This document shows, piece after piece, positions 9,317 through 18,575 of a stretch of DNA of 64,000 nt (its first letter is position 1; each line of letters opens with the position of its first letter). The translations under genes and the position numbers were made by a program. The notes under the pieces were generated by a model. That model was not told where the DNA came from and made no database searches. It saw nothing but the letters and a program-made list of their open reading frames with translations. This stretch comes from Haloplanus sp. CK5-1 (GTDB lineage: Archaea; Halobacteriota; Halobacteria; Halobacteriales; Haloferacaceae): the NCBI RefSeq assembly GCF_037201915.1, contig NZ_CP147505.1:372001-436000 (forward strand), read 5' to 3'.

Positions 9317-10320
9317 TCTAGGACCGACTCCAGATCCAGCGGCACCGAGCCTTTGGTGTATCCCGCCGTTCTCCCGTTCGGCCGCATCCGGTAGACCACC
9401 GCAGGTCGGTGGCCCACGTCCGGTCGCTCGTCGGCGACGGCCAACCAGTCGTCGTCCGGGAACGACGAGCAGTCGACGAAGAGGACGACCCCGCCCGCGT
9501 GGGCGGCTAGCTGTCCGTCGGTCTTCGTCTTCGCGGTGTCCCGAACCGCCGCACTCGGGGTTCCGGCGGAGCGGCGATTCGGCGGTAGGGGCCGCGTCAC
9601 CTCCACGAGCGGCTGTTCGCCCCCCTCGCTCCGTGCCTTGAAGTCGATCGAGTGACCGGTCGTCACCTCGATCTCCGGTTCGACGTCGTAGCCGGCGTCG
9701 ACGAGGAGCTTCGCCGTGTTGAACTCGCCCATCGTCGCCGCCATCCGCGTCAGGTCGAGGCGTTCGGAGGTGCCGAGTTTGCTCGCCATCGTCTCCCGGT
9801 CGTCGTCGAGGACGCCCTCGGTGAGGAAGGACTCGTAGAACGCGAGGACGTCGTCCCGGTCGGCGTCGGGGAAGCCCGCCTCGTGGTCCGCGAAGAAGTC
9901 GCGTGTCGTCCACCGGCCGTCCTTCGAGAGGAAGACGGGGAGGAAGAACCACGAGAGGTGGGGGTACTCCGCCAGCCACGGCGACTGTTCGAACAGTTCG
10001 GCGCGGAGTTCGCGCTCGGCCCAGTCGGAGACGCTCTCGGGCACCTCGTGGAAGCCGTACTTGTCGGTTCGCCAGAGAGGCCGGGGCGTCTCCGTGTTGC
10101 CCAGCCAGTAGCCGTCGTCGTCGGACCAACAGAAGAGGGCGGTGTCGCCGTTGTCGACGTCGAACCGCCGGGCGTCGTACCCCTCGGGCGGTTTGAACCA
10201 CGGTCGGCTGCTGGTCGCGCCGAGGTTGGCGTCCAGCGGTTCGAACACCTCGGCTCGGACCTTGCCGTCGGTCCAGCGGCCGGGGGCGTGTCGGAAGCGA
10301 AGGGGTCGTGCCACGACCAC
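9313..10320 (-). CDS. DUF5784-family protein, possible PD-(D/E)XK-like fold
   Basis: 335-aa haloarchaeal DUF5784 protein of unknown function. The N-terminal 120 residues are rich in aromatics (WRTDKYGF, LSWFFLPVFLSKDG). At 216-242 the pattern E-x-E...HSIDFKAR...LVEVTRP resembles the acidic core of restriction-endonuclease-like folds (D then ExT/ExK), which is my inference. A later strand VVLFVDCSS follows. Start ATG at 10320. The final codon region overlaps DUF5789 by 4 nt. Confidence 0.75.
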   Translation of the reverse strand: MVVARPLRFRHAPGRWTDGKVRAEVFEPLDANLGATSSRPWFKPPEGYDARRFDVDNGDTALFCWSDDDGYWLGNTETPRPLWRTDKYGFHEVPESVSDWAERELRAELFEQSPWLAEYPHLSWFFLPVFLSKDGRWTTRDFFADHEAGFPDADRDDVLAFYESFLTEGVLDDDRETMASKLGTSERLDLTRMAATMGEFNTAKLLVDAGYDVEPEIEVTTGHSIDFKARSEGGEQPLVEVTRPLPPNRRSAGTPSAAVRDTAKTKTDGQLAAHAGGVVLFVDCSSFPDDDWLAVADERPDVGHRPAVVYRMRPNGRTAGYTKGSVPLDLESVLD

Positions 10321-10373
10321 CCTACGTCGCCGGACGGTTTACGCGTTCCGCGTCGAACACGACTGAACGTCCG

Positions 10374-10386
10374 TTACATATATATT
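10374..10386 (+). promoter_or_regulatory. TATA element of the DUF5786 gene
   Basis: TTACATATATATT lies about 33 to 27 nt upstream of ATG 10413, implying a leaderless transcript. Confidence 0.6.
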
Positions 10387-10412
10387 CGGAGGTTTCCAAG
10401 TCACAACGTACC

Positions 10413-10583
10413 ATGTCAATGGGTGCCTATGACGAGGACGAGCACGAACGCCGCGCGAAGAAGACCGGGCAGGTCGACACGGAGTTCGACGACGACCGCT
10501 CGGAGTATCGGGGGACCCTCTCCTACGAGTCGGGCGACTCTACCGAGGCGCTCCTGAGCCAGTTCAAGCAACTACAGGAGTGA
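10413..10583 (+). CDS. DUF5786-family small acidic protein
   Basis: 56-aa protein (MSMGAYDEDEHERRAKK..., ending SQFKQLQE) of a conserved haloarchaeal family of unknown function. It has the family's D/E-rich middle and C-terminal helix EALLSQFKQLQ. A second in-frame ATG (10419) could be used, but the TATA spacing fits 10413. A perfect hairpin begins at the stop codon. Confidence 0.75.
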   Translation: MSMGAYDEDEHERRAKKTGQVDTEFDDDRSEYRGTLSYESGDSTEALLSQFKQLQE

Positions 10584-10644
10584 CTGCCTCGCAGTCACGG
10601 GCCGTCGCTCTCCGCCCGGAGCAGTAGCGTCGTCGCCGGCGACG
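10580..10644 (+). repeat. Compact hairpins after DUF5786
   Basis: GTGACTGC-CTC-GCAGTCAC at 10580-10598 is an 8-bp perfect stem with a 3-nt loop that includes the upstream stop codon. CGTCGCCGGCGACG at 10631-10644 is a 14-bp palindrome. No T-tract follows, so they are not classical terminators. The first shares its geometry with hairpins at 54031-54070 and 60719-60816. Confidence 0.6.
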
Positions 10645-10737
10645 GCAGTCGCGCACTCCGGCCGTCGCCCGGCATCCGGTCGACCGGCCGCCCGCCGACC
10701 CGCACCTCTTTCCGTCTCGACCTGTTCGATTCGACCG

Positions 10738-10947
10738 ATGAGTTCCGACCCCTGTGACGGCTGTGGGACGGACGTTCCCGTCGCCGGCGGCGCCGGGAAC
10801 TTCTGGACGTTCGAGGCGGAGTCGACCGGCGGGATCACGCTCGAACTCGCCGACGGTACGGAGCACTTCCTCTGTTTCGACTGTATCGAGCGCCTCCCCG
10901 ACGACCGCGACGTGACCGCCGACGACGTGGCGGCGCTGTCCGAATAG
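10738..10947 (+). CDS. Small zinc-ribbon protein (DUF7561-like)
   Basis: 69 aa with CDGCG at 6-10 and CFDC at about 50-53, forming a likely four-cysteine zinc ribbon, then an acidic tail. Function unknown; it resembles a short haloarchaeal family annotated DUF7561. It ends 29 nt before the helicase gene on the same strand, suggesting a shared transcript. Confidence 0.7.
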   Translation: MSSDPCDGCGTDVPVAGGAGNFWTFEAESTGGITLELADGTEHFLCFDCIERLPDDRDVTADDVAALSE

Positions 10948-10976
10948 TTTACCTGCGGCGGCCGGCAGGAGTCACC

Positions 10977-12800
10977 GTGGACCCCGACCGCATCCGTCCG
11001 TCCTTTCCCGCCCCGACGTTCCGCGGCAATCAAGAGGCCGCCCTCGACGCCATCCGGGACGCCTTCGCCGCGGGCAACGATGTCGTGTTGGTCCGCGCGC
11101 CCACGGGGAGCGGGAAGTCCTTGCTGGCCCGCGCCGTCGCCGGGGCGGCCCGCACGCCCGAGGAGGTCGATCCGGCCGACGCGACCGGCGCGTACTACAC
11201 CACGCCGCAGGTGTCTCAACTCGACGACGTGGCCGAAGACGACCTGCTCGACGACCTCAACGTAATCCGGGGGAAGAGCAACTACACCTGCATCCTGCCC
11301 GACGAGACGACGACGCCCGTGGATCGCGCCCCCTGTGCCCGCGAGTCGGGGTACGACTGCACGGTACAGCACCGCTGTCCCTACTACGCCGACCGCGCCG
11401 TCGCCTCGAACCGATCCATCGCTGCGATGACGCTCGCGTACTTCATGCAGACCGCCGGCTCGGAGGTGTTCGGCCGGCGCGACGTGGTCGTCATCGACGA
11501 GGCCCACGGCCTCGCGGAGTGGGCCGAGATGTACGCCACCGTCGACCTACGGCCGTCGACCGTCCCCGTCTGGGACGACGTTGGCGTCCCCGACGTGACC
11601 GCGGCCGACGACCCGGTCGACCGGACCGCGCGGTTCGCCGAGACGCTCGCCGGCGTCTGCGAGCGGGCGGCGGGGGACCTGACCGCGAGCGACGACCTCA
11701 CGCCCGCCGAGGCCGCCCGCCGCGACCGACTCCAGGAGCTCCGGTCGGAACTCCAGTGGTTCGTCTCCGACTACCGCGATCCCACGAGCGCGACGACGTG
11801 GGTCGTCGACCAACCCGACGGCGAGGGGACGGCGATCACCATCAAGCCACTCGACCCCGAGCGCTACCTCCACCACACCGTCTGGGACCGGGGGAACAAG
11901 TTCGCGCTCCTGTCGGCGACCATCCTCGACAAGGCGGCGTTCTGTCGGGGCGTCGGCCTCGACCCCGCGAACGTCGCCCTTGTCGACGTGCCCCACACGT
12001 TCCCCCTCGACAATCGCCCACTGTACGACGTAACCCAGGGGAAGATGACCTACGAGCACCGCGACGACACCCTCCCCGACGTGGCCCGACTGCTCGTCAG
12101 ACTGCTGGCTCGTCACGCCGACGAGAAGGGACTGGTCCACTGTCACTCCTACGCGATCCAAGAGCGACTGGCCGACCGACTGGCCGACTTCGGCGTCGAC
12201 GCCCGGGTCCACACCCACGACCGCGAGGACCGCGACCGGGCGCTCGAGGACTGGAAGGCGACCGACGACCCCGACGTGTTCCTCTCGGTGAAGATGGAGG
12301 AAGCGCTCGATCTGCGCGGCGATCTGGCGCGCTGGCAGGTGCTCTGTAAGGCCCCCTACCTCAACACGTCGGACTCGCGGGTCGCCCGCCGCCTCGAGGA
12401 GGGGCAGTGGGCGTGGTACTACCGGACCGCGCTCCGGACGGTGATCCAAGCCGCGGGGCGGATCGTCCGCGCGCCGGACGACCACGGCGCGACCTACCTC
12501 GCGGATTCGAGCCTGCTCGACCTGTTCGACCGCGCCCGGGGCGACATGCCGGACTGGTTCGCCGACGCCGTGGACCGGTCGACTCGCCCCGACCTCCCCG
12601 CCTTCGACCCCGAGGCGGCGCTCGTGGCGGTCGACGCGACGCCCGATTCCGGCGCAGGTCGGCAGTCTCGGTCGCGATCCCGGTCGACCGGGTCGACGGC
12701 TGCTCCCACGACGCGGGACGCGACGGACGACTCCGGGGCGAGTGCCGACGGGGACGACGCCCCGGACGACCACCCGCTCTCGGACGTGTGGGGCGAGTGA
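10977..12800 (+). CDS. XPD/DinG-like superfamily 2 helicase with Fe-S cysteines
   Basis: 607 aa. Walker A APTGSGKS at 41-48 and DEAH at 174-177 define the helicase core. Four cysteines at about 105, 120, 128 and 134 sit between motifs I and II, where XPD, FANCJ and DinG carry a 4Fe-4S cluster. C-terminal SVKMEEALDLRG and IQAAGRIVRAPDD match motifs V and VI. Likely a 5'-3' DNA helicase in repair. The start is GTG 10977; no suitable ATG lies before the Walker A. The C-terminal 60 residues are a low-complexity acidic/serine tail. Confidence 0.88.
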   Translation: MDPDRIRPSFPAPTFRGNQEAALDAIRDAFAAGNDVVLVRAPTGSGKSLLARAVAGAARTPEEVDPADATGAYYTTPQVSQLDDVAEDDLLDDLNVIRGKSNYTCILPDETTTPVDRAPCARESGYDCTVQHRCPYYADRAVASNRSIAAMTLAYFMQTAGSEVFGRRDVVVIDEAHGLAEWAEMYATVDLRPSTVPVWDDVGVPDVTAADDPVDRTARFAETLAGVCERAAGDLTASDDLTPAEAARRDRLQELRSELQWFVSDYRDPTSATTWVVDQPDGEGTAITIKPLDPERYLHHTVWDRGNKFALLSATILDKAAFCRGVGLDPANVALVDVPHTFPLDNRPLYDVTQGKMTYEHRDDTLPDVARLLVRLLARHADEKGLVHCHSYAIQERLADRLADFGVDARVHTHDREDRDRALEDWKATDDPDVFLSVKMEEALDLRGDLARWQVLCKAPYLNTSDSRVARRLEEGQWAWYYRTALRTVIQAAGRIVRAPDDHGATYLADSSLLDLFDRARGDMPDWFADAVDRSTRPDLPAFDPEAALVAVDATPDSGAGRQSRSRSRSTGSTAAPTTRDATDDSGASADGDDAPDDHPLSDVWGE

Positions 12801-12913
12801 CCGTGACATCCACACCCGTGCGTAGCGTACTCTGCGGGTCTGCTACGGTGGGCTGGGGGTCTATCCCACGCAACCCTTACCCCCGCTCGACGCCTATCGC
12901 AGACCACGCCCCG

Positions 12914-13123
12914 ATGGTCACGAACTCCTTCAGAACGGCGTTGACTCTGTACCGCAGCGGAACCCTCTCGCTCTCGCAGGCGGCGCGACACGCCGGCTGT
13001 TCGGAGGCGGCGATGGCGGCGGCGCTCGGAGCGGACGGCGCGCCCACGCCCTCCAAGAGCGCACGTGACGGCATCGACGCACCCGCGGCGGGCGGGCGCC
13101 CCGGACCGGCCGGCGCGGACTAG
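12914..13123 (+). CDS. Small HTH-like protein (DUF7317-type)
   Basis: 69 aa: MVTNSFRTALTLYRSGTLSLSQAARHAGCS forms a short helix-turn-helix resembling resolvase/sigma-like HTHs, followed by a low-complexity tail. It resembles a conserved haloarchaeal family of putative DNA-binding proteins. Its stop interlocks with the convergent Nmd3 gene through CTAG at 13120-13123. Confidence 0.7.
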   Translation: MVTNSFRTALTLYRSGTLSLSQAARHAGCSEAAMAAALGADGAPTPSKSARDGIDAPAAGGRPGPAGAD

Positions 13124-14226
13124 TCGGGCAGGACGAACAGGCCGGTCCGCGTCTTGACGACGGGTGTCGTCTCGGCGTCGGGATCGAAGAAGTCCGGTCT
13201 GGGGATCGTCTCGGCGGCGTACGTCTCGGGATCGAGCACCTGCACCGCGTGGTCGTCCTCGACGGCGACGACCGTCGTCTCGACGGCGTCGTCGCGGGTC
13301 GCCACCCGCCGGGCGTCCGACTCCTCCTCGTCGAACGGTGCCTCGTAGTCCTCGCCCGTGGTCAGGCGGACGCCCTTCAGGTTCCCGCTGACGCTCCGGA
13401 CGAGGACGGGCCCGTCGCCGTCCTCGGGATCGATCACGTCGCCGGGCGTGAACGCCGGGAGCCGAACCGCGTACGTGACCCGGTACACCTCGTTGCCGTC
13501 GCCGTCCTCCGTGACGAGGGTGGGGTAGCTCTCGACGCTCCCCCCGAGTTCGCGGACGATGCGGCGGGACACCTCCTCGCCGAGGCCGTTCGTCGACAGT
13601 TTCACGTCCGGGCCGTCGTCGGTCTCTTTCACCTCGGTGACGAAGGCCTCGCGGTCGCCGTCGCCCTCCTTGTCGGCGATGTGGGACTCGGCGATCTCGA
13701 CGGCGCGGCTCCGCTCCTCGGGCGTCGGCGTCCGGTCGACCGCCCGCACCTGCACGGTGCTCGCGTAGTAGCCGCCGGCGATGCGGCCACACCGGTCGCA
13801 GGTACCCCGCGAGATCTTCACCGGGACGACCACCGTCTCCTCCAAGGGCGTCTCGCGGATCACGCCCGTGAACTGGCAGTGCATCCGGATCGTGTTCTCG
13901 TCGACCTGTTCGGGGTCGACCGCCCACGTGACGTCCCGGGCGTCGACGTGGACGCCGAGGGCCTCGCTCACCTCGTCGACGGCGACGTCGGTGTAGTCGC
14001 GGGCCTCGACGTCCACCCAGCGGTTCCCGCGGCGGACCGCACCGCACCCAGAACAGACCAGTACCTCGATCCGGTCGGGTGCGTCGACGAGGTCGAAGTC
14101 CTCGAAGTAGCAGGCGTCACAGAGGCGGCGGTCCCGGTCGCGGGGCGCGCCCGGCAACGGCTCGGGGCGTGCCGGCACCGGATCGCCACAGCGGGGACAG
14201 AACTCCCGGGAGTCGGCGTCGCTCAT
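13120..14226 (-). CDS. nmd3: Archaeal Nmd3-like protein
   Basis: 368-aa homologue of the N-terminal region of eukaryotic Nmd3, the 60S export adaptor. It has four zinc-binding CxxC pairs: CPRCG, CDAC, CSGCG and CDRCG. The middle has the beta-rich Nmd3 core, and an SH3/OB-like C-terminal half follows. In archaea it is presumed to act in large-subunit maturation rather than export. ATG 14226; divergent from no near neighbour (112 nt to the next minus gene). Confidence 0.85.
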   Translation of the reverse strand: MSDADSREFCPRCGDPVPARPEPLPGAPRDRDRRLCDACYFEDFDLVDAPDRIEVLVCSGCGAVRRGNRWVDVEARDYTDVAVDEVSEALGVHVDARDVTWAVDPEQVDENTIRMHCQFTGVIRETPLEETVVVPVKISRGTCDRCGRIAGGYYASTVQVRAVDRTPTPEERSRAVEIAESHIADKEGDGDREAFVTEVKETDDGPDVKLSTNGLGEEVSRRIVRELGGSVESYPTLVTEDGDGNEVYRVTYAVRLPAFTPGDVIDPEDGDGPVLVRSVSGNLKGVRLTTGEDYEAPFDEEESDARRVATRDDAVETTVVAVEDDHAVQVLDPETYAAETIPRPDFFDPDAETTPVVKTRTGLFVLPD

Positions 14227-14338
14227 TACGTGACCGGAGTGGGTCAGCGGGGTTAAGTTCCGCGAATGGGCCGTTCGGTGCCCGCGTCCCGTTCGTGCCG
14301 ACGGTCGGCCGTGGCGCGCTACGATCCGCTTCCGTCGG

Positions 14339-14563
14339 TCAGGCCTCGGTCAGCGTGAAGTCGAACGTGATCCTGTTGCATTTCCCACACTCCAACAGAT
14401 ACTGCCCGTCCGGATCGATCTCGTCGTCGCACGTGTCACATACCATGGTGTCCCCGTCCAGCGTGACCCGTCCGCCGCCGGCAGGACAGTGGTGGTGGTA
14501 CCGGTGTTCGTTCGACAGCGAGTCGCCGCATTTCGGGCACGTTCCCTCAGCGATCACGGCCAT
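14339..14563 (-). CDS. Small zinc-ribbon protein, unknown function
   Basis: 74 aa: CPKCG near the start, HHHC, CDTC in the middle and CGKC near the end give at least seven cysteines and several histidines, enough for two zinc sites. Start chosen at ATG 14563 (MAVIAEGTCPKCG); the frame is open to a TTG 12 nt upstream. A TATA-like stretch (ATTATTTG on the minus strand, about 14590) precedes it. Not recognised beyond a zinc-ribbon fold. Confidence 0.65.
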   Translation of the reverse strand: MAVIAEGTCPKCGDSLSNEHRYHHHCPAGGGRVTLDGDTMVCDTCDDEIDPDGQYLLECGKCNRITFDFTLTEA

Positions 14564-14699
14564 GTTGCGTGGCAATAGATCACAGTGAACAAATAATCTA
14601 TCGGGCTTCGCTCGGGGCGTCCGCTCGGCCGCGACCGGGCGATTCGGGGCGCAACTGTGTGTCGACAGGGTTTATTCCGCCCGGCGAGTACTACCGACC

Positions 14700-15572
14700 A
14701 TGCAGTGGAAACCCGACTGGGGGCTTCGGGGTCGGATGGTCTTGACGATGTTCCTGCTGTTCGTCCTCTACATCGTCTTCGTCGCCATCCTCTGGCAGTA
14801 TGCGGGGCTGTTCTTCGCCGTCGCCCTGATGGGGCTGTTCTCGCTGGGACAGTTCTTCTTCAGCGACCGACTCGCGCTGTACAGCATGGGCGCGAGACGC
14901 GTCGACGCCGACGAGTACCCCCGCCTGCACGCCATGGTCGACCGCCTCTGTCAGCAGGCCGACCTCCCGAAACCCGACGTCGCCGTCGCGGACACGACGA
15001 TGCCGAACGCCTTCGCCGCCGGCCGCTCGCAGAAGAACTCGACGGTCTGTGTCACCGAGGGCCTCCTCCGCACCCTCGACGAGGAGGAACTCGAGGGCGT
15101 GATGGCCCACGAACTCGCCCACGTCAAAAACCGGGACGTGATGGTGATGACGATCGCCTCCTTCCTCTCGACGCTCGCGTTCATGGTCGTGCGGTGGGGG
15201 TGGCTGTTCGGCGGCGGGCGCAACCGTCAGGGCGGGGGTGGTGTCGTCGTGGCCATCGTCGTCTCGCTGGTCGTCTGGATCGTTTCGTTCTTCCTCGTCC
15301 GGGCGCTCTCGCGGTACCGCGAGTACGCCGCAGACCGGGGAGCCGCCGCGATCACCGGTCGGCCGTCGGCGCTCGCGTCCGCGCTGTTGAAGATCTCGGG
15401 TCGCATGGACGACGTGCCCGACCGGGACCTCCGCGAGCAGTCGGAGATGAACGCCTTCTTCGTCATCCCACTCCGGAGCGGCGTCGTCGGCCGCCTGTTC
15501 TCGACGCACCCGCCCACGGAGAAACGCGTCGACCGCCTGCGCGACCTCGAAGGCGAGATGGAACGCCGATGA
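14700..15572 (+). CDS. htpX: HtpX-family membrane metalloprotease
   Basis: 290-aa M48 peptidase. Two N-terminal membrane helices (about 13-52), zinc motif HELAH at 137-141 with the downstream REYAADRGAA segment giving the third ligand, then another helix pair (about 150-205). Takes part in membrane protein quality control. The stop overlaps the next gene's start as ATGA, so htpX and pspAB are coupled. Confidence 0.93.
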   Translation: MQWKPDWGLRGRMVLTMFLLFVLYIVFVAILWQYAGLFFAVALMGLFSLGQFFFSDRLALYSMGARRVDADEYPRLHAMVDRLCQQADLPKPDVAVADTTMPNAFAAGRSQKNSTVCVTEGLLRTLDEEELEGVMAHELAHVKNRDVMVMTIASFLSTLAFMVVRWGWLFGGGRNRQGGGGVVVAIVVSLVVWIVSFFLVRALSRYREYAADRGAAAITGRPSALASALLKISGRMDDVPDRDLREQSEMNAFFVIPLRSGVVGRLFSTHPPTEKRVDRLRDLEGEMERR

Positions 15573-16183
15573 TGGGCCTGCTCGATTCGCTCCGATCGGT
15601 GCTCGGCGTCCGGACCGACGCCGACGCGACCCGCGACGCCGACCCCGAGGACCTGTTCGGCATGAGCACCGCCTACGTCACCATGGAGGCCGACCTCGAC
15701 TTCGTCCCCGTCGACGCCGCGGCGCTCTGTTTCTCCTCGGTCGACAGCACCGACTTCGACACGACGGTCGACGACGTCGAGGAGATCCTCCGGGCGGGCG
15801 AAGCGGAGACTGGCACGACGTTCTACCGCCACGAGGACGACCACGGCTACCGCTGGGTCGTCCTCGAGGACGACGACCCCGAGGATCTGGTGACGAGCGT
15901 CCACTTCGCCGCCGACACGTTCGTCGAACGGGGGTACGGCTCCCGACTGCTGGCTGCCGTCTTCGGGTTCGAACGCGCCCGCGACGGGACGCGCGCCTAC
16001 TGGCTCTACTCCTTCCGGCGGGGGGCGTACTACCCCTTCGTCCCGACGGGCGACCACGAACGCGACAACCGACTGGAGTTCAAACTCCAGTCCGTCCTCG
16101 ACGGCGAACTCGACGTGGAGGACGACGAGAACTACTGGTATCCGCTGTGGCCCGGCGACGACGGCGGCCACCCGTGGACGTAG
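15569..16183 (+). CDS. pspAB: PspA-associated protein PspAB
   Basis: 204-aa cytoplasmic protein matching the haloarchaeal/actinobacterial PspAB family found with HtpX and phage-shock components. It starts MMGLLDSLRSVLG with an amphipathic helix and contains the aromatic-rich YWLYSFRRGAYYPFVP and an acidic C-terminus ENYWYPLWPGDD. The first ATG overlaps the htpX stop; the second, 3 nt on, is equally possible. Context suggests a membrane stress response. Confidence 0.85.
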   Translation: MMGLLDSLRSVLGVRTDADATRDADPEDLFGMSTAYVTMEADLDFVPVDAAALCFSSVDSTDFDTTVDDVEEILRAGEAETGTTFYRHEDDHGYRWVVLEDDDPEDLVTSVHFAADTFVERGYGSRLLAAVFGFERARDGTRAYWLYSFRRGAYYPFVPTGDHERDNRLEFKLQSVLDGELDVEDDENYWYPLWPGDDGGHPWT

Positions 16184-16270
16184 CGCGCCACCGCGGATGA
16201 ATCCCCGTGGCCCCGTGTGATCGGTCACCGTGCCGTCCCGTCTTTTCACTTTCACCTTGGTGTTAACGAG

Positions 16271-16280
16271 GCTTTATGTA
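16271..16280 (+). promoter_or_regulatory. radA TATA element
   Basis: GCTTTATGTA is centred about 29 nt before the radA ATG (16304), predicting a leaderless mRNA. Confidence 0.5.
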
Positions 16281-16303
16281 CGGAGGGGCACAAGCCGAGT
16301 CAC

Positions 16304-17335
16304 ATGGCAGAAGACGACCTCGAGGACCTCCCCGGCGTGGGACCGGCGACGGCGGACAAACTGGTGGACTCCGGCTTCGAAAGCTACCAGAGCATCGCGG
16401 TGGCCAGCCCCGCGGAACTCTCCAACACGGCCGACATCGGCGAGTCGACGGCGAGCGACATCATCAACGCGGCCCGCGAGGCGGCGGACGTCGGCGGGTT
16501 CGAGAGCGGGGCGGCCGTGCTCGAACGCCGCGAACAGATCGGCAAACTCACGTGGAACGTCCCGGAAGTCGACGAACTCCTCGGCGGCGGCGTCGAGACC
16601 CAGTCGATCACCGAGGTGTACGGCGAGTTCGGCGCGGGCAAGTCCCAGGTCACCCACCAACTCTCGGTCAACGTCCAGTTGCCCAAGGAGCACGGTGGCC
16701 TCCGGGGGAGTGCCATCTTCGTCGACAGCGAGGACACGTTCCGGCCCGAACGCATCGACGACATGGTCCGGGGCCTCGACGACGAGACCATCCAGGCGAC
16801 GATGGACGACCGCGGTATCGAGGGCTCGCCCGACGACGAGGAGGCGATGGAGGCACTCGTCACCGACGTCCTCGACAAGATTCACGTCGCGAAGGCGTTC
16901 AACTCCAACCACCAGATCCTGCTCGCCGAGAAGGCGAAGGACCTCGCGAGCGAACACGAGGACAGCGAGTGGCCGGTCCGCCTGCTCAACGTCGACTCGC
17001 TGACAGCCCACTTCCGCGCCGAGTACGTCGGCCGCGGGGAACTCGCTGACCGCCAGCAGAAACTCAACAAACACCTCCACGACCTGATGCGCATCGGTGA
17101 CCTCTACAACGCCGCCGTCCTCGTGACCAACCAGGTCGCCTCCAACCCCGACTCCTACTTCGGCGATCCGACCCAGCCCATCGGCGGCAACATCCTCGGC
17201 CACACCTCCACGTTCCGGATGTATCTCCGCAAGTCCAAGGGCGACAAGCGGATCGTCCGCCTCGTCGACGCGCCGAACCTCGCCGACGGCGAGGCCGTGA
17301 TGCGGGTACAGAACGCGGGACTCGTCCCCGAGTAA
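16304..17335 (+). CDS. radA: DNA repair and recombination recombinase RadA
   Basis: 343-aa RecA/Rad51-family strand-exchange protein. Helix-hairpin-helix domain in residues 1-60 ([12 protein letters not shown]), Walker [10 protein letters not shown] at 107-115, Walker [13 protein letters not shown]2 region NQVASNP. Full length with no intein, although radA is a common intein host in halophiles. Start at [11 protein letters not shown]. Forms ATP-dependent filaments on ssDNA in homologous recombination. Confidence 0.97.
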   Translation: MAEDDLEDLPGVGPATADKLVDSGFESYQSIAVASPAELSNTADIGESTASDIINAAREAADVGGFESGAAVLERREQIGKLTWNVPEVDELLGGGVETQSITEVYGEFGAGKSQVTHQLSVNVQLPKEHGGLRGSAIFVDSEDTFRPERIDDMVRGLDDETIQATMDDRGIEGSPDDEEAMEALVTDVLDKIHVAKAFNSNHQILLAEKAKDLASEHEDSEWPVRLLNVDSLTAHFRAEYVGRGELADRQQKLNKHLHDLMRIGDLYNAAVLVTNQVASNPDSYFGDPTQPIGGNILGHTSTFRMYLRKSKGDKRIVRLVDAPNLADGEAVMRVQNAGLVPE

Positions 17336-17431
17336 CGACTCTCGCCGACGTCGCGTGTCGGTCCCATAGTATTGGAACCGAAGAACAATTTTACCACCCT
17401 CCGGTGCGTTGTCGAGAACGGTGATAACTCA

Positions 17432-18574
17432 ATGACAACCCGTATCGCCGTCGTCGGTGGCGGCACCGGCGGCACGGTCCTCGCCAACAAACTCACGTCG
17501 AAACTCGCCGCGGAACTCGACGCGGACGAGGTGAAGGTGATCCTGATCGACGAGACGGGGACCCACGTCTACAAGCCAGTCTGGCTCTACGTCGCGTTCG
17601 GCCGGGCTGACCCGTCCGAGGGACTGCGACCGCTCGATGACCTCCTCGACCGTCGGGTTCGGCTCCGGACGAGCCGGGTGACCGACGTGGACACGGCTGG
17701 CAAGCGACTGACTCTCGGAGACGGCGAGACGCTCGAGTACGATCACTTGGTCCTCGCGACCGGGGCACGTCTGGTCCCCGACCGCGTCCCCGGACTCGCC
17801 GAGGGCGCTCACGACTTCTACAGCGCGGACGGGGCCGAACGCCTCCGCGACGCCCTCGCGGACTTCTCCGGCGGCCGTCTCGTCCTGTCAGTCGCTGGCA
17901 TGCCGCACATGTGCCCGGCCGCACCGGTGGAGTTCTCCTTGATGGTCGAGGACTGGCTTCGCGACCGGGGCCTGCGCGAGGCCAGTGAGGTGGTCTACAC
18001 CGCATCGACCGAGCGGTCGCACAAACTCCCGCCCGTCGCCGACTGGACGGACGAGCGGTTCGACGCCCGTGGCATCGAGGCCCACACCGACTTCGCCGTC
18101 GAACGGGTCGCCCCGGACGAGCGGACGCTCCACGCGGCGGACGGCCGGGCACTCGACTACGACCTGCTCGTGACCATCCCGCCACACGCGGGCGTCGGCC
18201 TCGTGGCCGACGCGGGACTGGGCGACGACGGCTGGGTCGAGACCGACTCCCGAACGCTGGAGGCGGCCCATGCCGAGGACGTGTACGCCATCGGCGACAC
18301 GACCGACATCGAACGGCCGATGGCCGGCAGCGTCGCCCACTACCAGGCGGGGACGGTCGCCGACCGCATCGCCGCCAGCGTTCGCGGACACACGCCGACT
18401 GCGACCTACGACGGCAAGGTGCTCTGCTTCCTCGAAGCCGGCCTGGACGAGGCGACGTTCGTCTCCTTCGACTACGACTCCCTCCCCGATCTGCGCGAGG
18501 AGTCGAAACTCGTCCACTGGGCGAAGGGGGCGTACAACGAGTCGTACTGGCTGACTGCACGGGGGTTGATCTGA
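17432..18574 (+). CDS. SQR-like FAD-dependent oxidoreductase
   Basis: 380-aa two-dinucleotide-binding flavoprotein. GGGTGGT at 9-15 binds FAD; the second domain contains AGMPHMCPAAPVEF with Cys161, and VLCFLEAG gives Cys332, matching the redox cysteines of sulfide:quinone oxidoreductases. YAIGDTTDIE is the C-terminal FAD motif. The DUF1641 protein immediately downstream is a known partner of this SQR branch. Probably oxidises sulfide at the membrane; the substrate is inferred. Start ATG 17432. Confidence 0.85.
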   Translation: MTTRIAVVGGGTGGTVLANKLTSKLAAELDADEVKVILIDETGTHVYKPVWLYVAFGRADPSEGLRPLDDLLDRRVRLRTSRVTDVDTAGKRLTLGDGETLEYDHLVLATGARLVPDRVPGLAEGAHDFYSADGAERLRDALADFSGGRLVLSVAGMPHMCPAAPVEFSLMVEDWLRDRGLREASEVVYTASTERSHKLPPVADWTDERFDARGIEAHTDFAVERVAPDERTLHAADGRALDYDLLVTIPPHAGVGLVADAGLGDDGWVETDSRTLEAAHAEDVYAIGDTTDIERPMAGSVAHYQAGTVADRIAASVRGHTPTATYDGKVLCFLEAGLDEATFVSFDYDSLPDLREESKLVHWAKGAYNESYWLTARGLI

Positions 18575-18575
18575 G

